Made by a program: the position numbers and the translations under genes. The notes beneath the pieces were generated by a model. That model saw only the letters and a program-made list of their open reading frames with translations. It was not told the DNA's origin and did not search any database. DNA of 64,000 nt from Paralvinella palmiformis (Eukaryota > Annelida > Polychaeta > Terebellida > Alvinellidae), in contig JAODUP010000554.1 in assembly GCA_025642065.1 (NCBI GenBank), forward strand, positions 144,501-208,500, in the 5' to 3' direction. This document shows positions 24,966 to 38,612 of this stretch, piece after piece; the stretch's first letter is position 1; every line of letters begins with the position of its first letter.

Positions 24966-25245
24966 TTGATTGGATTCAAACTAGCCAAATAACGCGTAAA
25001 CTAAAGGGTACGACAAAAGTTCCTCCCCATAAGAGCAACTAATATTAATGCATGGAATCAACTCCTAGCTGAGGTTGTAAAGGCGCCAAGCTTGAAGGCC
25101 TTTAAACCAAAGTTAGATAAAGCCTGGAGTCGATGGAAATATAGTCAGAAACCGGTAAACGCGTTCTTTCAATATGACAGTGCAACCCTAGGTAGGTCAC
25201 TATCTGCTAACATAAGCCTAAAATATATGAAGAAACATATAAGTA
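24966..25245 (+). mobile_element. LINE 'A' 3'-part, right half
   Basis: Resumes the C-terminal tail of LINE A with GFKLAK, KFLPIRATNINAWNQLL, EVVKAPSLKAFKPKLD and KAWSRW, the usual end of CR1/jockey ORF2 proteins. Two in-frame stops lie early in it. It finishes in AAGT repeats near 25230-25262. Confidence 0.75.
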
Positions 25246-25744
25246 AGTAAGTACAAGTAAGTATTAATAAAGATAATGCAAAAACACGGTTACGAATCCG
25301 GTTACTAACTAATAAGGTGCAAACTAGTTTCGGTACGTAACAACCTGATATATAGTGTCAAGGTCAAGGTCGTATTGCTTAGTGAAGGTCGTCCAGAACA
25401 GTAGAATCTATCTATTACTTTTAGGGCATTGTTTGTAGGTATGTATATTGGTGTTTTGTGTAATTGTCATGCTGCATCTGTTATAGTTTTGATGCCTTTA
25501 GTAGTCGATGTATGTGAATACCTTACTGAACATTAGATACCGCATTAGATTATTAGTATATTGTAACGATTTAGATCTATTTATTTATTTATGTACACAA
25601 ATGACAATCAATCATTGAATCAGTCACGATTCACATTACAGTATAGACCTAATCTTCTAATATCTCCATTATCTACAAATGTCAGTTATCACCTAATTTA
25701 GTTAATGCAGATCTTTCACCAGAGATCCGCCAATTTCATGGTAA

Positions 25745-26953
25745 AAATCGGCCGCGATACGAAAACGGTCTCACCGTGACCGTCCACGCCCACGGCATGA
25801 CCCGTACGCCTTATAAATTATATGGGCGCCTGCATAAACTAGTCTATTGGCAAAGCTGGTCGTATATGTTGGTCAGCTGCCTCTCATGTTGTCATATTAA
25901 TAATCTTCAGACATATCGTATAACTGTATTAACATGACTAATAAATCAGTATTACTTGCCATTCACTATGATTTAGTATTTTAGATCTATATGACGATTT
26001 TATTTTTGGTCTATCTTTGATGAGTTAATAAAAATCTGATCAAAATGACTGCCAAGTTTGCATTATTTATTCTAACACACAAGCAATGCCACCAAATCTT
26101 ATTAATATGTTAGAAATAACATAAGTTATAAGAGGATATGCATATATAGCTTAAATTAGGATAAAGCATATTATTCAAACTGAAATGAAGATCAATGCAA
26201 AGATGGCTTAATTGTAATCCTTATGATTATGTGGCCATATGACACGTTAGATCTACTTGTGAACCTGCTTGTGTCAGCACATTTGACATTGTCATCACAC
26301 ATAAGTCAGCTCAGATCTACTTGATTGCACATCATGTCAGGGCAGGTGTATAATTATATATCGGTGGATTAAAGACCAAAAGATACTCCCCAAAAACCAA
26401 ACCAAAATATCTATTAACAGATTATTCATTGACTGAATAACATATCTGATCAATTTTTATTGATTTTCTGCAAGAAGAAAAATTAGCTTTTGAACTTTCA
26501 AACATATTCCAAAATCCATTACTTGACAATGTTTCCTGTGCATAGTGTGTGGCTGTGGAATTCACAACAACAGCAATGCAACGGAATCAATGGCAAACAA
26601 GTTTTTAATACCTGTACGAACAATTCACATACTGATTGACAGTTATCATTGATTTGTTATTGATCATCCAATTTTAATTTGTTACCAAAATCATTGCTAA
26701 AGCAAAGAAGCACAAGCCAATTGAGACAACGGGCATGCGTGCCACTCGGCTGCCTCAAATAGTTTATGCAGGCGGCTGTATTGGTCATGGTGCAGTTGTT
26801 TTGGGTGTGGCTGATTTGGGTTGAGCAACCTCCAAAGGTAATGAGGCAAAATTAAATATGAAACAGCCTTCTGATATAGCCTGGCTGGGGTTTGAACCTA
26901 GGTGCTACAGATCTGTGGCCAACCATGCTACCAGGTAGGCCATGGTGGTGCCC
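25745..26953. mobile_element. composite insertion bounded by a 15-bp direct repeat
   Basis: ccaatttcatggtaa occurs at 25730-25744 and 26954-26968. The right edge is the tRNA-like head of a family 2 SINE in reverse (about 26815-26953; box B gggtttgaacc). Inside, a perfect 14-bp inverted repeat, gcctgcataaacta (25828-25841) and its complement (26760-26773), may mark a nested DNA element of about 946 bp. The order of events is inferred. Confidence 0.5.
26815..26953 (-). mobile_element. SINE family 2, reverse copy
   Basis: Carries gagcaacctccaaaggtaat, ctggggtttgaacctaggtg (box B) and ctaccaggtaggccatggt (box A, reversed). Its right edge abuts the 15-bp direct repeat. Confidence 0.75.
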
Positions 26954-27100
26954 CCAATTTCATGGTAACAGAAAGAGGTGAAAAAGCTACCGAATATATA
27001 GATCTAAGCAAACGCCATTCTAGCTGTAATGAAAGTGTTAAAAGAAAATAATAATGATTGTAGCCTCCAGACATTTTGGACAATTAGGCCTACCTGGGAT

Positions 27101-27131
<31 letters not shown>

Positions 27132-27137
27132 CGTATA

Positions 27138-27205
27138 TAGTGTGCTGATGATTGATGTTTTACAGCCCATTTCGTGCACAAGGTAGGCTGAATGGGCCGT
27201 GTATA
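27138..27205 (-). mobile_element. SINE family 2 tail fragment
   Basis: gatgattgatgttttacagc followed by cacaaggtaggctgaatggg matches only the 3' part of the family in reverse. It lies beside an (AT)n run (27108-27131). Confidence 0.6.
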
Positions 27206-27626
27206 TAGAGAGAGCTCTATAGACCATTTATATATAAGAACAAGCAAACTACTTATGATGTGAGGTATAATGTGATAAATTTCTATATTTTGCTTACGAG
27301 ATATCACAAAGATTATAACAACCTAATAAAGCTGAAATTCAATTGTTATTGAAATATTAATGTATAGTTTGTATAAGAAAAATGTCATCTCGTAGATATC
27401 ACCCTTGGACATAAGATACATTATTGCCAGTGTGTTTAGGTGACAATGTTTTGGATATGTATATTTTGGGTTGGGTGCTGAGTTATCTGTTATTGCTTTA
27501 CTTTAAGTCTGATTAGAGAATGGCAAATAATTTTCACTAATTATTGTTTCCATGAAATTCATAAAAGTTCCCCATCATTCAGTGTACCCTATATTTAATA
27601 TTAGCAGTTATACACCGAGTCTCTGA

Positions 27627-28771
27627 CAAGGTTGGGTTTATGACAGTCATACACCTGTTTATGACATTGTTGTAAATACCTTTATTATGTCAAATACTAC
27701 CATAAACGGTCCTACACCCCTATTCACTATATTTTGTGATTAACTTTTTTTAAACTTTCACTTTTGATCTATTTTACTTAGAATCACTTGTGGATTATCA
27801 TTATATCAGAATTAGTATATTTATATATTACAAACATGAATATAAAATAATATTGTATGTTAGTCTCTCTATGTCTTTTCCAATTTAGTAATGACAGAAA
27901 TAATTTGGAGGTATCATTTATTCAATAACCATAACAGACTCTCACACATGTACAATTGAAACAGTCCATTTGATACGTCAATCATCGATAATCCAGATCA
28001 TAAAGTCCTTGGAGGATCTTTGGACAAAATACCAGATGGGATGGGCAGGTCTACCATCCTTGAACATGACTGGTTATTGTGATGTGCTATACCATGCCAA
28101 TATTTGTGAAAAATATATACTTTTGACTGATTATGACTGATCTTAGAATGTATTACATTATGATTCAGAGCCTCGTTTCCCCCACCTCATATCTCCTTTG
28201 GCTGTATTGAAGTCACCCATGTGTAACTATTATTTTTGTGTTAATAGAATCAGAGTGGCAGATTTCTTGATATATTACCACATGGAGGATCATTAAGTGA
28301 AGCCACTGGATGCATGGCCAGCCACAGATAGACACTAGCACCAATCCAAGAGAGCAATGTCTTGCTTGTCATCCAATTAATGAATAGTTCTACTGAATTA
28401 GTACTTCCCCCTAAGCTTTAGGAACAAATAGCAGCCCATTCAGGTCAATTGATTTTGACTACAAACAATACCAGTGTATGATTACCATAGTCTAATAATG
28501 AGGCCCTAACTTATTGTATAATAATTTTACTTCTAACATTATAATATTATATTAATAACATATCAATAATCTAAGTTATTCTAAAAACTACTTTTAAGGT
28601 ATATCTGGGGAAAATATGTTACAAATTTGTTGGTTGTGCCAATATTTATTAAAAAATATGCTTTTGACAGTATATGATGCTATCTTGTCATAAACCTGTT
28701 TATGACATGACGTCATAAACCGTGGATTAATTCATGTTTTTTGACATTGTGTCATAAACTTGCCAACCCTG
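27627..28771. mobile_element. hAT-like non-autonomous element, 1.15 kb
   Basis: The left end caaggttgggtttatgacag and the right end (reverse-complemented cagggttggcaagtttatga) form inverted termini of the type CAGGGTTGGC that many hAT elements carry. The flanking octamers gtctctga and atttctca agree at 5 of 8 positions. Repeated tttatgaca/tgtcataaa inverted motifs lie near both ends. I see no transposase reading frame inside. Confidence 0.65.
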
Positions 28772-29135
28772 ATTTCTCACTGTCTGAGATCATTAGATTT
28801 AAACTGTATGAGGTGATTGAGCAGATGAGCATTGAATGAGTCCCTTGTCAAACATCCCATTTAACTAGCTGGGTAGCACTGATCTCATATTGTGGTAGTA
28901 CAAGTAACTTGCAGTGCCAACAGATCGGAAATTGCAGCCAAATCTGTTGTAGAGTCCAAGGTGAATTGTGCAACTTATTTTTGCAGTTGTTTGTTTATGA
29001 TTGAGGAAGTGGTTCATCTAGGATTGCACACTGCCTAAATGTAGGTTTTAATGTTTATTTTTGATGATTTTGTATGGATATGAAGCATAACAAATTGATG
29101 TGTCAACAGCTGCTTTTAACTAGTTGCCTACTAGT

Positions 29136-29194
29136 GAAAATTAATTTATCATTTAATTTTAAAATTCAGAAATATTTCTTCCATGACAATCCTA
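29136..29194 (+). mobile_element. fragment of the GGGGTCAATT MITE family
   Basis: attaatttatcatttaattt followed by attcagaaatatttcttcca matches the interior of the elements at 37627-38999 (same strand) and 49037-49338 (opposite strand). No termini remain. Confidence 0.7.
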
Positions 29195-29304
29195 AATTAT
29201 GTAATGAAAATCTATAGGACACATTTTAAAAATCACCATGTCACAGAGTATTTCCAAGAAGAAACTGGTGCATACATTTTTCTGCATGACTTCAGGTGTT
29301 TATT

Positions 29305-29749
29305 CTACTGTATATACTTGTGTATAAGTCAACCTGATATATAAGATGGGGTAAGAAAATCAGTCAATAGTTCCAGAAACTATGTTATTTTCAGAAAAAT
29401 GTCTTTCTTTTTGACTTGGCATGTTGAAAATATTAAGAACATTGAACTAGGTAGACAGCTAATTAAGCTGAAATTATGAATTATTGCTGATACTCACATA
29501 TTGCTATTTTTAAAACATCGAATGAAACAAATTAAAATACAAAACTGTCGCTGATAATTGCGAATCAAATTTGAACCATTTTAGTTGAAACACTAGCAGA
29601 TCTAACTGAAACATAAAAAAATGTAACCTATTATCGCTCACCAGACCCGGGTTTTTTTACGGCTGACTCATATATAAGACGAGTAGGGGAAAAATTCATT
29701 TTTTTAACAAGGATTAAGACCTTGTCTTATTCACAAGTGTAAATTGTAG
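29305..29749. mobile_element. DNA-transposon-like element with 28-bp inverted termini
   Basis: The left end ctactgtatatacttgtgta continues ...taagtcaa. The right end, reverse-complemented, begins ctacaatttacacttgtgaa and continues ...taagacaa. Internal copies of acttgtgtataagtc-like motifs (gactcatatataagacga) also occur. No target duplication recognised. The termini resemble those at 39305-39711. Confidence 0.5.
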
Positions 29750-32493
29750 CCAGTTAATTCTCTGTTGGCCTATTTTGTCCAAAGAATGAAATAGTTTCCC
29801 CTAAAAGGTAAATTATATCTATCCACTAATAATATCTGAATTTCCTATCTAAAATAAAACATAATTTCAAATTATGAAATAATCTTACATTCTTTACGAA
29901 TCAGCAGAGGTGGTTATACTTTTAATGATAACAGCCTGGCAAAATATTTTAGGTAGCTTGGTTACTTTTAACAGCCAGACTTCTTCAGTTGTATGAAGAT
30001 ATCTGTTTTGGTTTATTTGGGGGAGATCAGGTTTTGGATAGAGCTATGACACAGCTTTCAACCCTGAAGGTTTCATGCCTCTGTGCCAATTAATAAAAAA
30101 GTGATTAGTGTTCAAACAGGGCTAAAATATTCAGCATGATTGCGAAATCAGCATGATTAAAGGTACCACTTGGCAATTTAAAGTGGTGTAATTGTAAAAA
30201 TATTTGTTAGTAAAAGATACAACTTTTGCCAAGCTTCATCATATACATGGTACTTGATATATACAAATATTAATACAACCTGAAGTGGTCAGGTGGGAAC
30301 ATTTAAAGTATTTGGCCTCTTTTATATGGAACAACCCATATATATATATATATATATATATTATGAATGGTGTATTATTTAAATTTAAATCTATTTCTGA
30401 TGTTTTTAATTATCACTGACTGCTGATCATTTTGTTACTTTTTTTTACTGCATTTGATAAATCAGCTATCCTCTATCAATGAATGGAACATAAGAAAATT
30501 ATTTCTTGATAAAAGTATAATATTATTTAAATATTACTTATACCAAACAGATTTTTGCATAATGTTAAGCATTTTTCCAGTCCAACATATTTATATCTTT
30601 TAATAAAAATTACTTCAATGTCACTTTTCTACTGACTGCAATTAAATTGAATTGGGAGTTTATTAAAAAGAGTCTTTAACACAAGCTAAAATAAAACAAA
30701 CATAACATTAAAAATATCAGAATTATGCTTAAACAAGGAATTGGTACAGGAAAAAATTGTCCCTAAACATTCATTTTACAGTAAATAATAAACAGGTTTC
30801 ATTTTTAGTTTTAAAAACTTGTATAATATGGATGTAGTCTGAATATTAAACTTAAATAGGCCTAGAGGTATACCTAACAGTGTTTAAAAAAAAAACATGT
30901 CTAACCATCTTATATCATTGAAATTACAATTAAATTGAAACCTCAGCAAACTTATGTACATGATGAAATATCTGCTAAATAATCCAATAAACATATCTTT
31001 AGTTATGGATTTAATCCCAGATCAGTTAAAATTACGTAAGTAATTTCTATAAGTCGTCTGCTTCTAGCCAATTATGGAATTATTAACCAATAAGCTTATT
31101 ATGATAATTTTCTATGTTATTGAAATATTAATGTGGATTTGACTTAACCATTGTGCAGTTCTCGTTAATGTTCGTAGTCAAGTGTTATCGAACAGTCAGC
31201 AGGTCGAACACTTACCGTTATGTCATGCATTAATAATAGTATTTTATCCTGCGTCATAATCAACTTGGGTTACTCCCAAGGTACTTGATTTACATTGAAA
31301 ACAAATTTAAGACATTTGGGCTGGTATAGTGTAACAGATTTTATAAATAAATAGAGATTAAAATTTCATAATTAGGCTAATTTAAATAAGTGGATTTAAG
31401 AATCTTATACAAAGTGCCTCAGAAGTCACTATTTTGAAAAATAATGGGTATTAACGAAAAACTCTTTTAAGACATGAAAATCATATTTATATCAAACTAT
31501 TGCCTCAAAGATTTAGTGCTCCACCTAGTGACTATCATTGTCTCTACAGGGCTCAAAGTGATAAGTTGCTTCCCGGAAACATGCTTTCTAGCATTTGAGG
31601 TGTTATTTTCTGAACTGCATCAATATTACAAAGTTCGGCCACATCACTAATTCTTCTACCAGTCTATGCCTTAGACTTAATGAAATCCCATTTAAAGCCT
31701 TTTATCTTGCATGTTATCACAAACACTCATTCTTCCATGTTAATAATCAGTGATATGGATCTGAAATGGGAAATTTAACAATTACACAAAATTTGACATA
31801 AATTAACTACCGATAGTGTTTTGTAAATACAATATTTTTGGCTAATGCTGCATATCTTTGCAACAACATAGAATTTGATAGAGAGTGACTTTTGAGACAC
31901 ACTGTATATTTTCTGACTTGCTATACATTGCTTTCTGGTACTGTCAAACAGATGAACAAGATTCACTGGTAAGATGTTAAATGATATAAACTTTTGAACT
32001 AGATCATTTAAATACATTGGTACTGTTTAACCCCATGCTTTGAATGTGTGAAACGGGTCTTGTGTCATGATCGGGTATGTACAATAAGCCAACATTATGT
32101 GTTTCCCTTTCTACACTTTGTTTATGTAGTTTATCACAGAGAGAGGAGGGGGATATTCTATGACAATGCATTCTCTGAATCCAGTTTAGAAATTATAAGG
32201 TCATGGACGATTATCTCACATGCTTCATCACTCCGGTATTTACAAATAAATCCTGTAGTCCCAATTTGATAATAGTATAACATACACTTTTATACTCCAA
32301 GTGTGTTAGCCAGAATAAAGCTTATAGACATGGAAGAATTCATACAAATAAATTTAAACTTTAATGCTAAAATTCTCCCTTTTTCATCTTACTCCATGAT
32401 CAATTGAAATGATTCATCAGATTTCATATGTTTTACTTACCCGTATTTGTTATATTACACACCTGAACAATAACTGATTTTGCTAATGAACTA

Positions 32494-32537
<44 letters not shown>

Positions 32538-34599
32538 TTAGTCGTTTTTCACTTATGCTCATAGTTCGACATTGCCCTTGAGATTCCCAAAGTGTGTCTG
32601 GTTTTTGGTTATTCGTACACATGCAAGTGATTTCCATTTTGTCGTTTTAGTTCAAACACTAATTTGAGCAGAATACGATGGAAAAGAAAATCCAGAAACA
32701 TGTGGTGGTAACAAAGATTGATTTACATTTGTTGCGAGATATTAAAGATATGATTTAGAAGAAAATGTTGTTCCGACACATCACTGGTAACTGGGCTCGT
32801 ACATTCATTTTCCAATATTGATTGCAAACATAATCTTTAACTGAGTGACAGCCAGTGCAATACATTTCTGTGTGAATAATTAAGGAATGTCTTAAATAAT
32901 GGAAACTTGATAGGTTGAGCTAACTGGTTATAATTGATGATGAAATGGCAAATGATTCCAAACACTAATTGGAACTACTTTCTTGCTTTCAATTCATAAC
33001 AGGTTGCTGAATTATCCATGCCTGTGCATATAAACGAATGTTAGATTAGTCGCTGCACTGCTCACTTCCACTTTGTACTGTCTCTCTGTTGTTTCTCTAA
33101 AAATATACTACTTACTGGTGATGTAATATTGTGTTATCATATCAGTTCAATTCATTAAGATTATCACCATACTATTAATATCATTGAGTTAGATTAATTA
33201 TTGTCAAGTTAAGACAGTGCTTATGTGATGAGTCATAATTGACTAATATCAGGTGTACCTGGATGGTTCCCCTTTGATGATGTTAGTTGGGGAGTTCGGT
33301 GGAAATATTTTGATATTATACTTTGTTTGGTAGCATAAGCAGTGGGTAATTAAGATATGTACAGGCAGAAGAGCTGCCACTTAAGCAGATAGCTAGCTAT
33401 TAGTTGACTAGAACTTATGATTGGTTATAAAGAGGGCAGGGTAACAGCTGTATTGGTGCAGCAGTGCCATGCATGAGAGAGTTCTCTGCTGGCCACGGGA
33501 AGAGCAACATATTATTGATAGCTGGGAAATAAATCATTTATACATACACGTAGGCAGTCTTCAGTGTCTGGACAATATTATTTCATGTAACACAAAACTG
33601 TACAGATATAGGATATGCTTTATGTTGAGTGTTTTATTTTATTGGTTTAACTGATAAATTGAAAATATATAGATTTATATTCGTATGATTTGTAATTTTG
33701 ATCTCTGATTTCCTTAAGTATTTAGTTGTATGCTGTGTGTTGTTATGTAATTTCACTGGACAGTACTTGTAAATATCTTCTGTTAGTAAAGATGTTTGAT
33801 TAAATCTACATTATTATTATTAATATAATTTTATCAGCATTATGAATCATTCTAATTGTTCCAATTAATGTCATTCTCGTTGTTTGCTCACTTGACGTGG
33901 ATCTGAACCAGAATTGTGAAATCTCTAGTGTTGCATAAATGATGCTTCTGTACACCCACTTATACAAACAAAGATAGATTCAAAGTATTTACTATCTTCA
34001 TATTTTCACTGGCATGTCATCATAAATGTGTGGCAATTCATGATAATGTAAAATATAAATGGTGATTTCCTAAATAATATTTTTTTACTTGGCTCCCAAA
34101 TATTTTAGATTCACCCAAGACCAAAATATATAATATAATAATTGTACCTAATTTTTTTACTCAAGCAATTAACAATTTAGGTACAATTATTAGATTATAT
34201 GACACTGATCATAAGGCTACAGACATGAATCTTGGTTTATAAAATGCCCACAGGAAAGATAAATCACCGTAGTTTGTACACGGCTAAAGAATGACATTCC
34301 TACTAGCCTGTGGGTCTTCTAAATTATACAGCATGACATATGGCCCACATAAATATTAAGTATTTAGTATAAATATTATGTTTTGTCCTTTAGGTATTCA
34401 TTGTCTGTTGAGATAGCAGTCTATGGTGGGCTTAATTTGTGTCATAAATGTTTAGAAACACCTGCCCTCATTATGTAGAATCGCTGTCCAGTGTGTCCGT
34501 GTCTTCTTTATTTCAAAGAATCTCCTTTATTTCATGATTCTTTTTTTAGACAAATCTCCTTTTTGGGGTTAAATGTAGATTGCCTGTATTTTTATGGGC
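29750..34599. other. AT-rich intergenic, no gene seen
   Basis: Contains (AT)n at 30338-30361 and 32494-32531 and many short A/T runs. Short open frames at 31775-32017, 32048-32269 and 33469-33654 have no recognisable motif. A TATA-like ttataaag with nearby inverted CCAAT at 33417-33430 was noted but not linked to a gene. Confidence 0.45.
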
Positions 34600-35134
34600 T
34601 TATTAACGGAATTCCAAAATATGGAATGTGCCACCTAGAACACATGGCAGACTTTTGAGACATCTTGTCGAAAACAATGGTGTCCAATATGATCTAATGT
34701 CTAGATTCTTATATTTTTATGATTTCATCAGTAAAAGTAATAATGAGTATACTCGTTTTTGTTTATTATTATGTAAATCATCAAGGTCTGTCGTTGCCAA
34801 AAATAGAAGGATGTTATTGTCAAACTTTAATAAAAGGGAGCTTTGTGAAAGTGAAACTCCAATGTTGCAGAAATATTTTCATTATAATGAAATCTGTAAA
34901 AATGAGGGTACTATGCTTAATGAGTTATGTCTTATCAGGGATAAACACTTTTTATTGATTTCGATATTAGAGAAATCCAGTTATTGATTGACTTGATCTC
35001 TACTGACTAAACCATGTCTAGATCGATGAATGATTATTCTGTTCTTTTTCCTCACTTTTTCTGTATTTCTACTTTATTATTACTGCTGAAAATAATTGTA
35101 CAACATTGTATATACTATGTTGTTATGAAATAAA

Positions 35135-35170
<36 letters not shown>
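34600..35170 (+). mobile_element. LINE ORF2 C-terminal tail with AT-rich 3' end
   Basis: An open frame of about 119 codons reads IWNVPPRTHGRLLRHL, then FYDFISKSNNEYTR, a pattern typical of the last part of non-LTR retrotransposon ORF2. It ends at 34987, followed by about 150 bases and an AAATAAA-(AT)n tail. No RT core precedes it, so it is strongly 5'-truncated. The apparent start codon is only where the frame opens. Confidence 0.6.
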
Positions 35171-35171
<1 letters not shown>

Positions 35172-35696
35172 TTTTCCCCTCACAATTGATTGTGTGATTG
35201 TATTCAAGTGACTTATACCTTGAAATTAATTTCCTTCTGCAATAAAACACTCGTTTATCAGGCTGTATTGTCTATTCTCCCATTCATGTCACTTGTTTTT
35301 TTTTTCTCAAACATTTTGACTGCTGAAGGGGGTGGCCATTGCCCACTCAAACCTGCATCCAACCCCCCAGCTGTGTTCTGGCCACAAATAAAGCCTACAA
35401 CTTGATATCCTTTATTTTCATTTGAAGTCTGTGGACACACTGCTGTCTGAGATATAACTATATAAGATGACGCTTGGTGTTTTCCATACCTATAGAAGTG
35501 ATTCACTTTTCATTAAAATATATCTAAATGTTTATTATTGATATTATAAAAATCTTACAGCATGTTGTATTATTTTATTACATAATTATTACCGACTTAT
35601 GTTAAGGATAATAGTAATATTATTAAAATATTTATAGAGACAGCGAATGTTGTAGCATATCAATATTTATCGTTTAGAGCCGCGTAACCTATAAAG

Positions 35697-38567
35697 ATGC
35701 CAGGCTTAGAGAAAATTCTTCGTGGTATCCTCAAGTACCAAGCTACGCTACGTCCAGAAATGGTACACGAGTTTGAGAAAGTGAAGGATAATCCAGAGGT
35801 ACGTTTATATTTGGTGATGTGTTATTAAAGTTTGGTATTCATTCAAAGGAGGAGATAACTTCTCAGGTGCTAATTATATTATAAAAACAATCACTGGGTT
35901 CTGTTTGTGGGTGTTTCAGATGGGTAGAGCATGAGACTATTTACCTATGGCTATGGTCATTCTGTGCGGGAGGTCGCAAGTTTGCACCTCAGCCGTGGTA
36001 CTATAGTAGGGGGAGTTTTCCATCCAGCTGGCAACTGGCAAGGTTTTCTCCACCGAACATGCCATCTATGCTAAATTCTAATTTTATTTAGAATTAGTCT
36101 CCTTGGGGAAGCTATAAATTACAGACCATATGCGTCTCCCTCATTTGAGATTGCCAGCCACGTTAAAAACTACCATTTCGGCCATTATTATTATTTTTTT
36201 GATATTTTGTTTCCAATAGACGTACAACATATAATTGATGCACTTCTCCTTCTTCCGTAATGAAAGCATAGTATGAGTTTTGAATGATTTGTACACCATG
36301 AACCTTGATTTTATTGAAGTGCTGTAACATTCGTGACAATACGTCACAATTATGGATCAGTAGGTGTGCATCCGAGCCATATTGTAGTTAATGTTGTCTA
36401 TTTGTAGCCCGTCGCTGTACTGTTTTCGTGTATGGACAGCCGTCTCGTGATCAGTCGTCTTCTGCAGAGTAGCGTTGGTGATATGTTTTCCATTCGTAAT
36501 GCTGGAAACCTCGTACCACATCATGACTGCCTCAGCTATGACTCGGTCACCACGGAACCTGGAGCCCTCGAGCTGGGCTGTATTGTCAATAAGATCAGAC
36601 ACATCATGGTGTGTGGACATACGGATTGTAAGGTAAACAACGATCAGGTCTTATATTGGCTGTATCCCACATCCAGATTTGACATTCTGTAGAAATCTGT
36701 GAAAGAATAGATTTTATGTTGTTTTTCATTTGTGTATTGTGTGTTGTCATTGAATAATCATGCGGCTGTAATGTTGCCAAAGCCTGTGAATAAATATTAA
36801 GCCCATAGAAGAAAACTTCAATTGTAGAAGAAAAAAATAGTACTGGTACATAGTCTTGTTATCCCATGTTAATTAAAATTTAAATAAAAGCTGGTGAATC
36901 AGAAAGCTAGAAGGGGTGAGGAGGAGGTTATATCATACAAATTTTAATAATCGATTATGCATTGAATAAATATGATATCCTTTTTTGCGCGTATCTTGAT
37001 TTATTACCTTTAAATCTTGTATGCTGTGTCCTGGAAAATAGTAATTTTGCCCTGGAAATGTCCTGGAAAATAATATTTCCTTGCCTGTGGGAACCGTGCA
37101 GTCTAACTACAACATTGTTACCATTTGAATTTTGTTATCGTGTTATCTTACATATATTTAAAGTAGTTACGACCCATATTGCATTTGACTTCCTTGTTAT
37201 AAAATGTTTTACTTCTCACACCTTATTTATCACCCATCAGCTGAACAGTGGGGTGTTGTGTGGCTGTAATATTGCAACTTGGTCGTATCCCATGGCTGAT
37301 ATGGGTCACAAATCCGAAAGTGTGTTGCTTCAGAAAGTGTCATGATGCTGAAGTACTGTGAACGTACTTATTACAGAGTGGGTTGGCTTAGGATAGTACT
37401 AATGGAGCATCTCCTTGTTCCAGTTGGAATGTTTCCTTCAGATATCCAACATATGGTATTTTCACTAATGTTTATATTATAGTATCTTATTTATGTCTTA
37501 GATCTGTATCAGTTAATTAAGTATCACTTGAGTCACAGTTGCAGAGAACCTCTTTTTGATAAAGTCACATAAATGCTCCGACCATTTACCAACCATTTAA
37601 GACAAATAGATCAGTTATGTAAGTAACAAACATGGGGGTCAATTCCGGAATTGGAATTGATTATATAAAAAATTGAGAAATTTTGAATTGGAATTGAGAA
37701 ATTTTGAATTTGAAGTTTCCTACAAAAAAATTAAAAGAAATAAATTAATATACCATTTTTACAATGTTAACACTTACATGTGGTGTTACCAATATACTGG
37801 AACCATAATGATCCAGATGGTTTGGTTTGGTTTTGGTGTTCGGGGAGAATTCCCAGGCTGTCGCTTAATCAGCACAGCTCTATGTTGGAGTGGTTGAGAA
37901 ACTCCTCCCCACCACTTACGGGGTTCGAACCTGCGACCATTGGCACCAAGTGCCGGGTGCTTAACCACTAGGCCACCGGGCTCATATGTCCAGAACTTTA
38001 GTCCCTATTTATTTTAAATAATTATAGATCAGGATATAACGTGTGGCACCCACAAGTGAGCGAATTAACCATGAAAAGTTCGACGTTGATGCACCATCAC
38101 AATAGCATACCTGCAGATACTATATAGAGTATTGCTATTTAATATTATATTATATTTATATATATCAGAATGCCAACTGGGCACTAATGAGCATTTCCTC
38201 AAACTGTGATACTAACCTGTCCCCAGCCTACTGTTTTAAAACTATATTAGAGATTTTTGTAAGAATCCAATTTATTTTTATATCTCAAAGGTGAATGCAA
38301 TCATGGGGGGTCTGCCCCTGCTCAAACTGGACTAACTAATATATTCGTTTCAAAGCTCCTACTGGGCAGTGGAATAAAAACACACCTTTGATGATTAGAA
38401 AATATACTTTTACATGGGGATGCACCCAAGACTATGATCCACCACATGATATAATACCTCTTTAGCTAAGAGTACCTTGTGGTTATGCTTGAGCTAATTT
38501 TACCATATTAACACTTACATGTGCTGTTACTAATATACTGGAACCAAATTAATCCAGAACTTTGGTT

Positions 38568-38612
<45 letters not shown>

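Larger units (their letters stand above)
25246..27107. other. intergenic; one large composite insertion
   Basis: No gene. The segment 25745-26953 is bracketed by a 15-bp direct repeat and is described as a separate feature. The rest is featureless AT-rich DNA. Confidence 0.45.

Noticed and set aside
33210..33790. Possible solo LTR (TATA-like box, CCAAT and AATAAA within 350 bp)
   Set aside because: No TG...CA ends with a matching 4-6-bp duplication could be found, and there is no second copy in the window.
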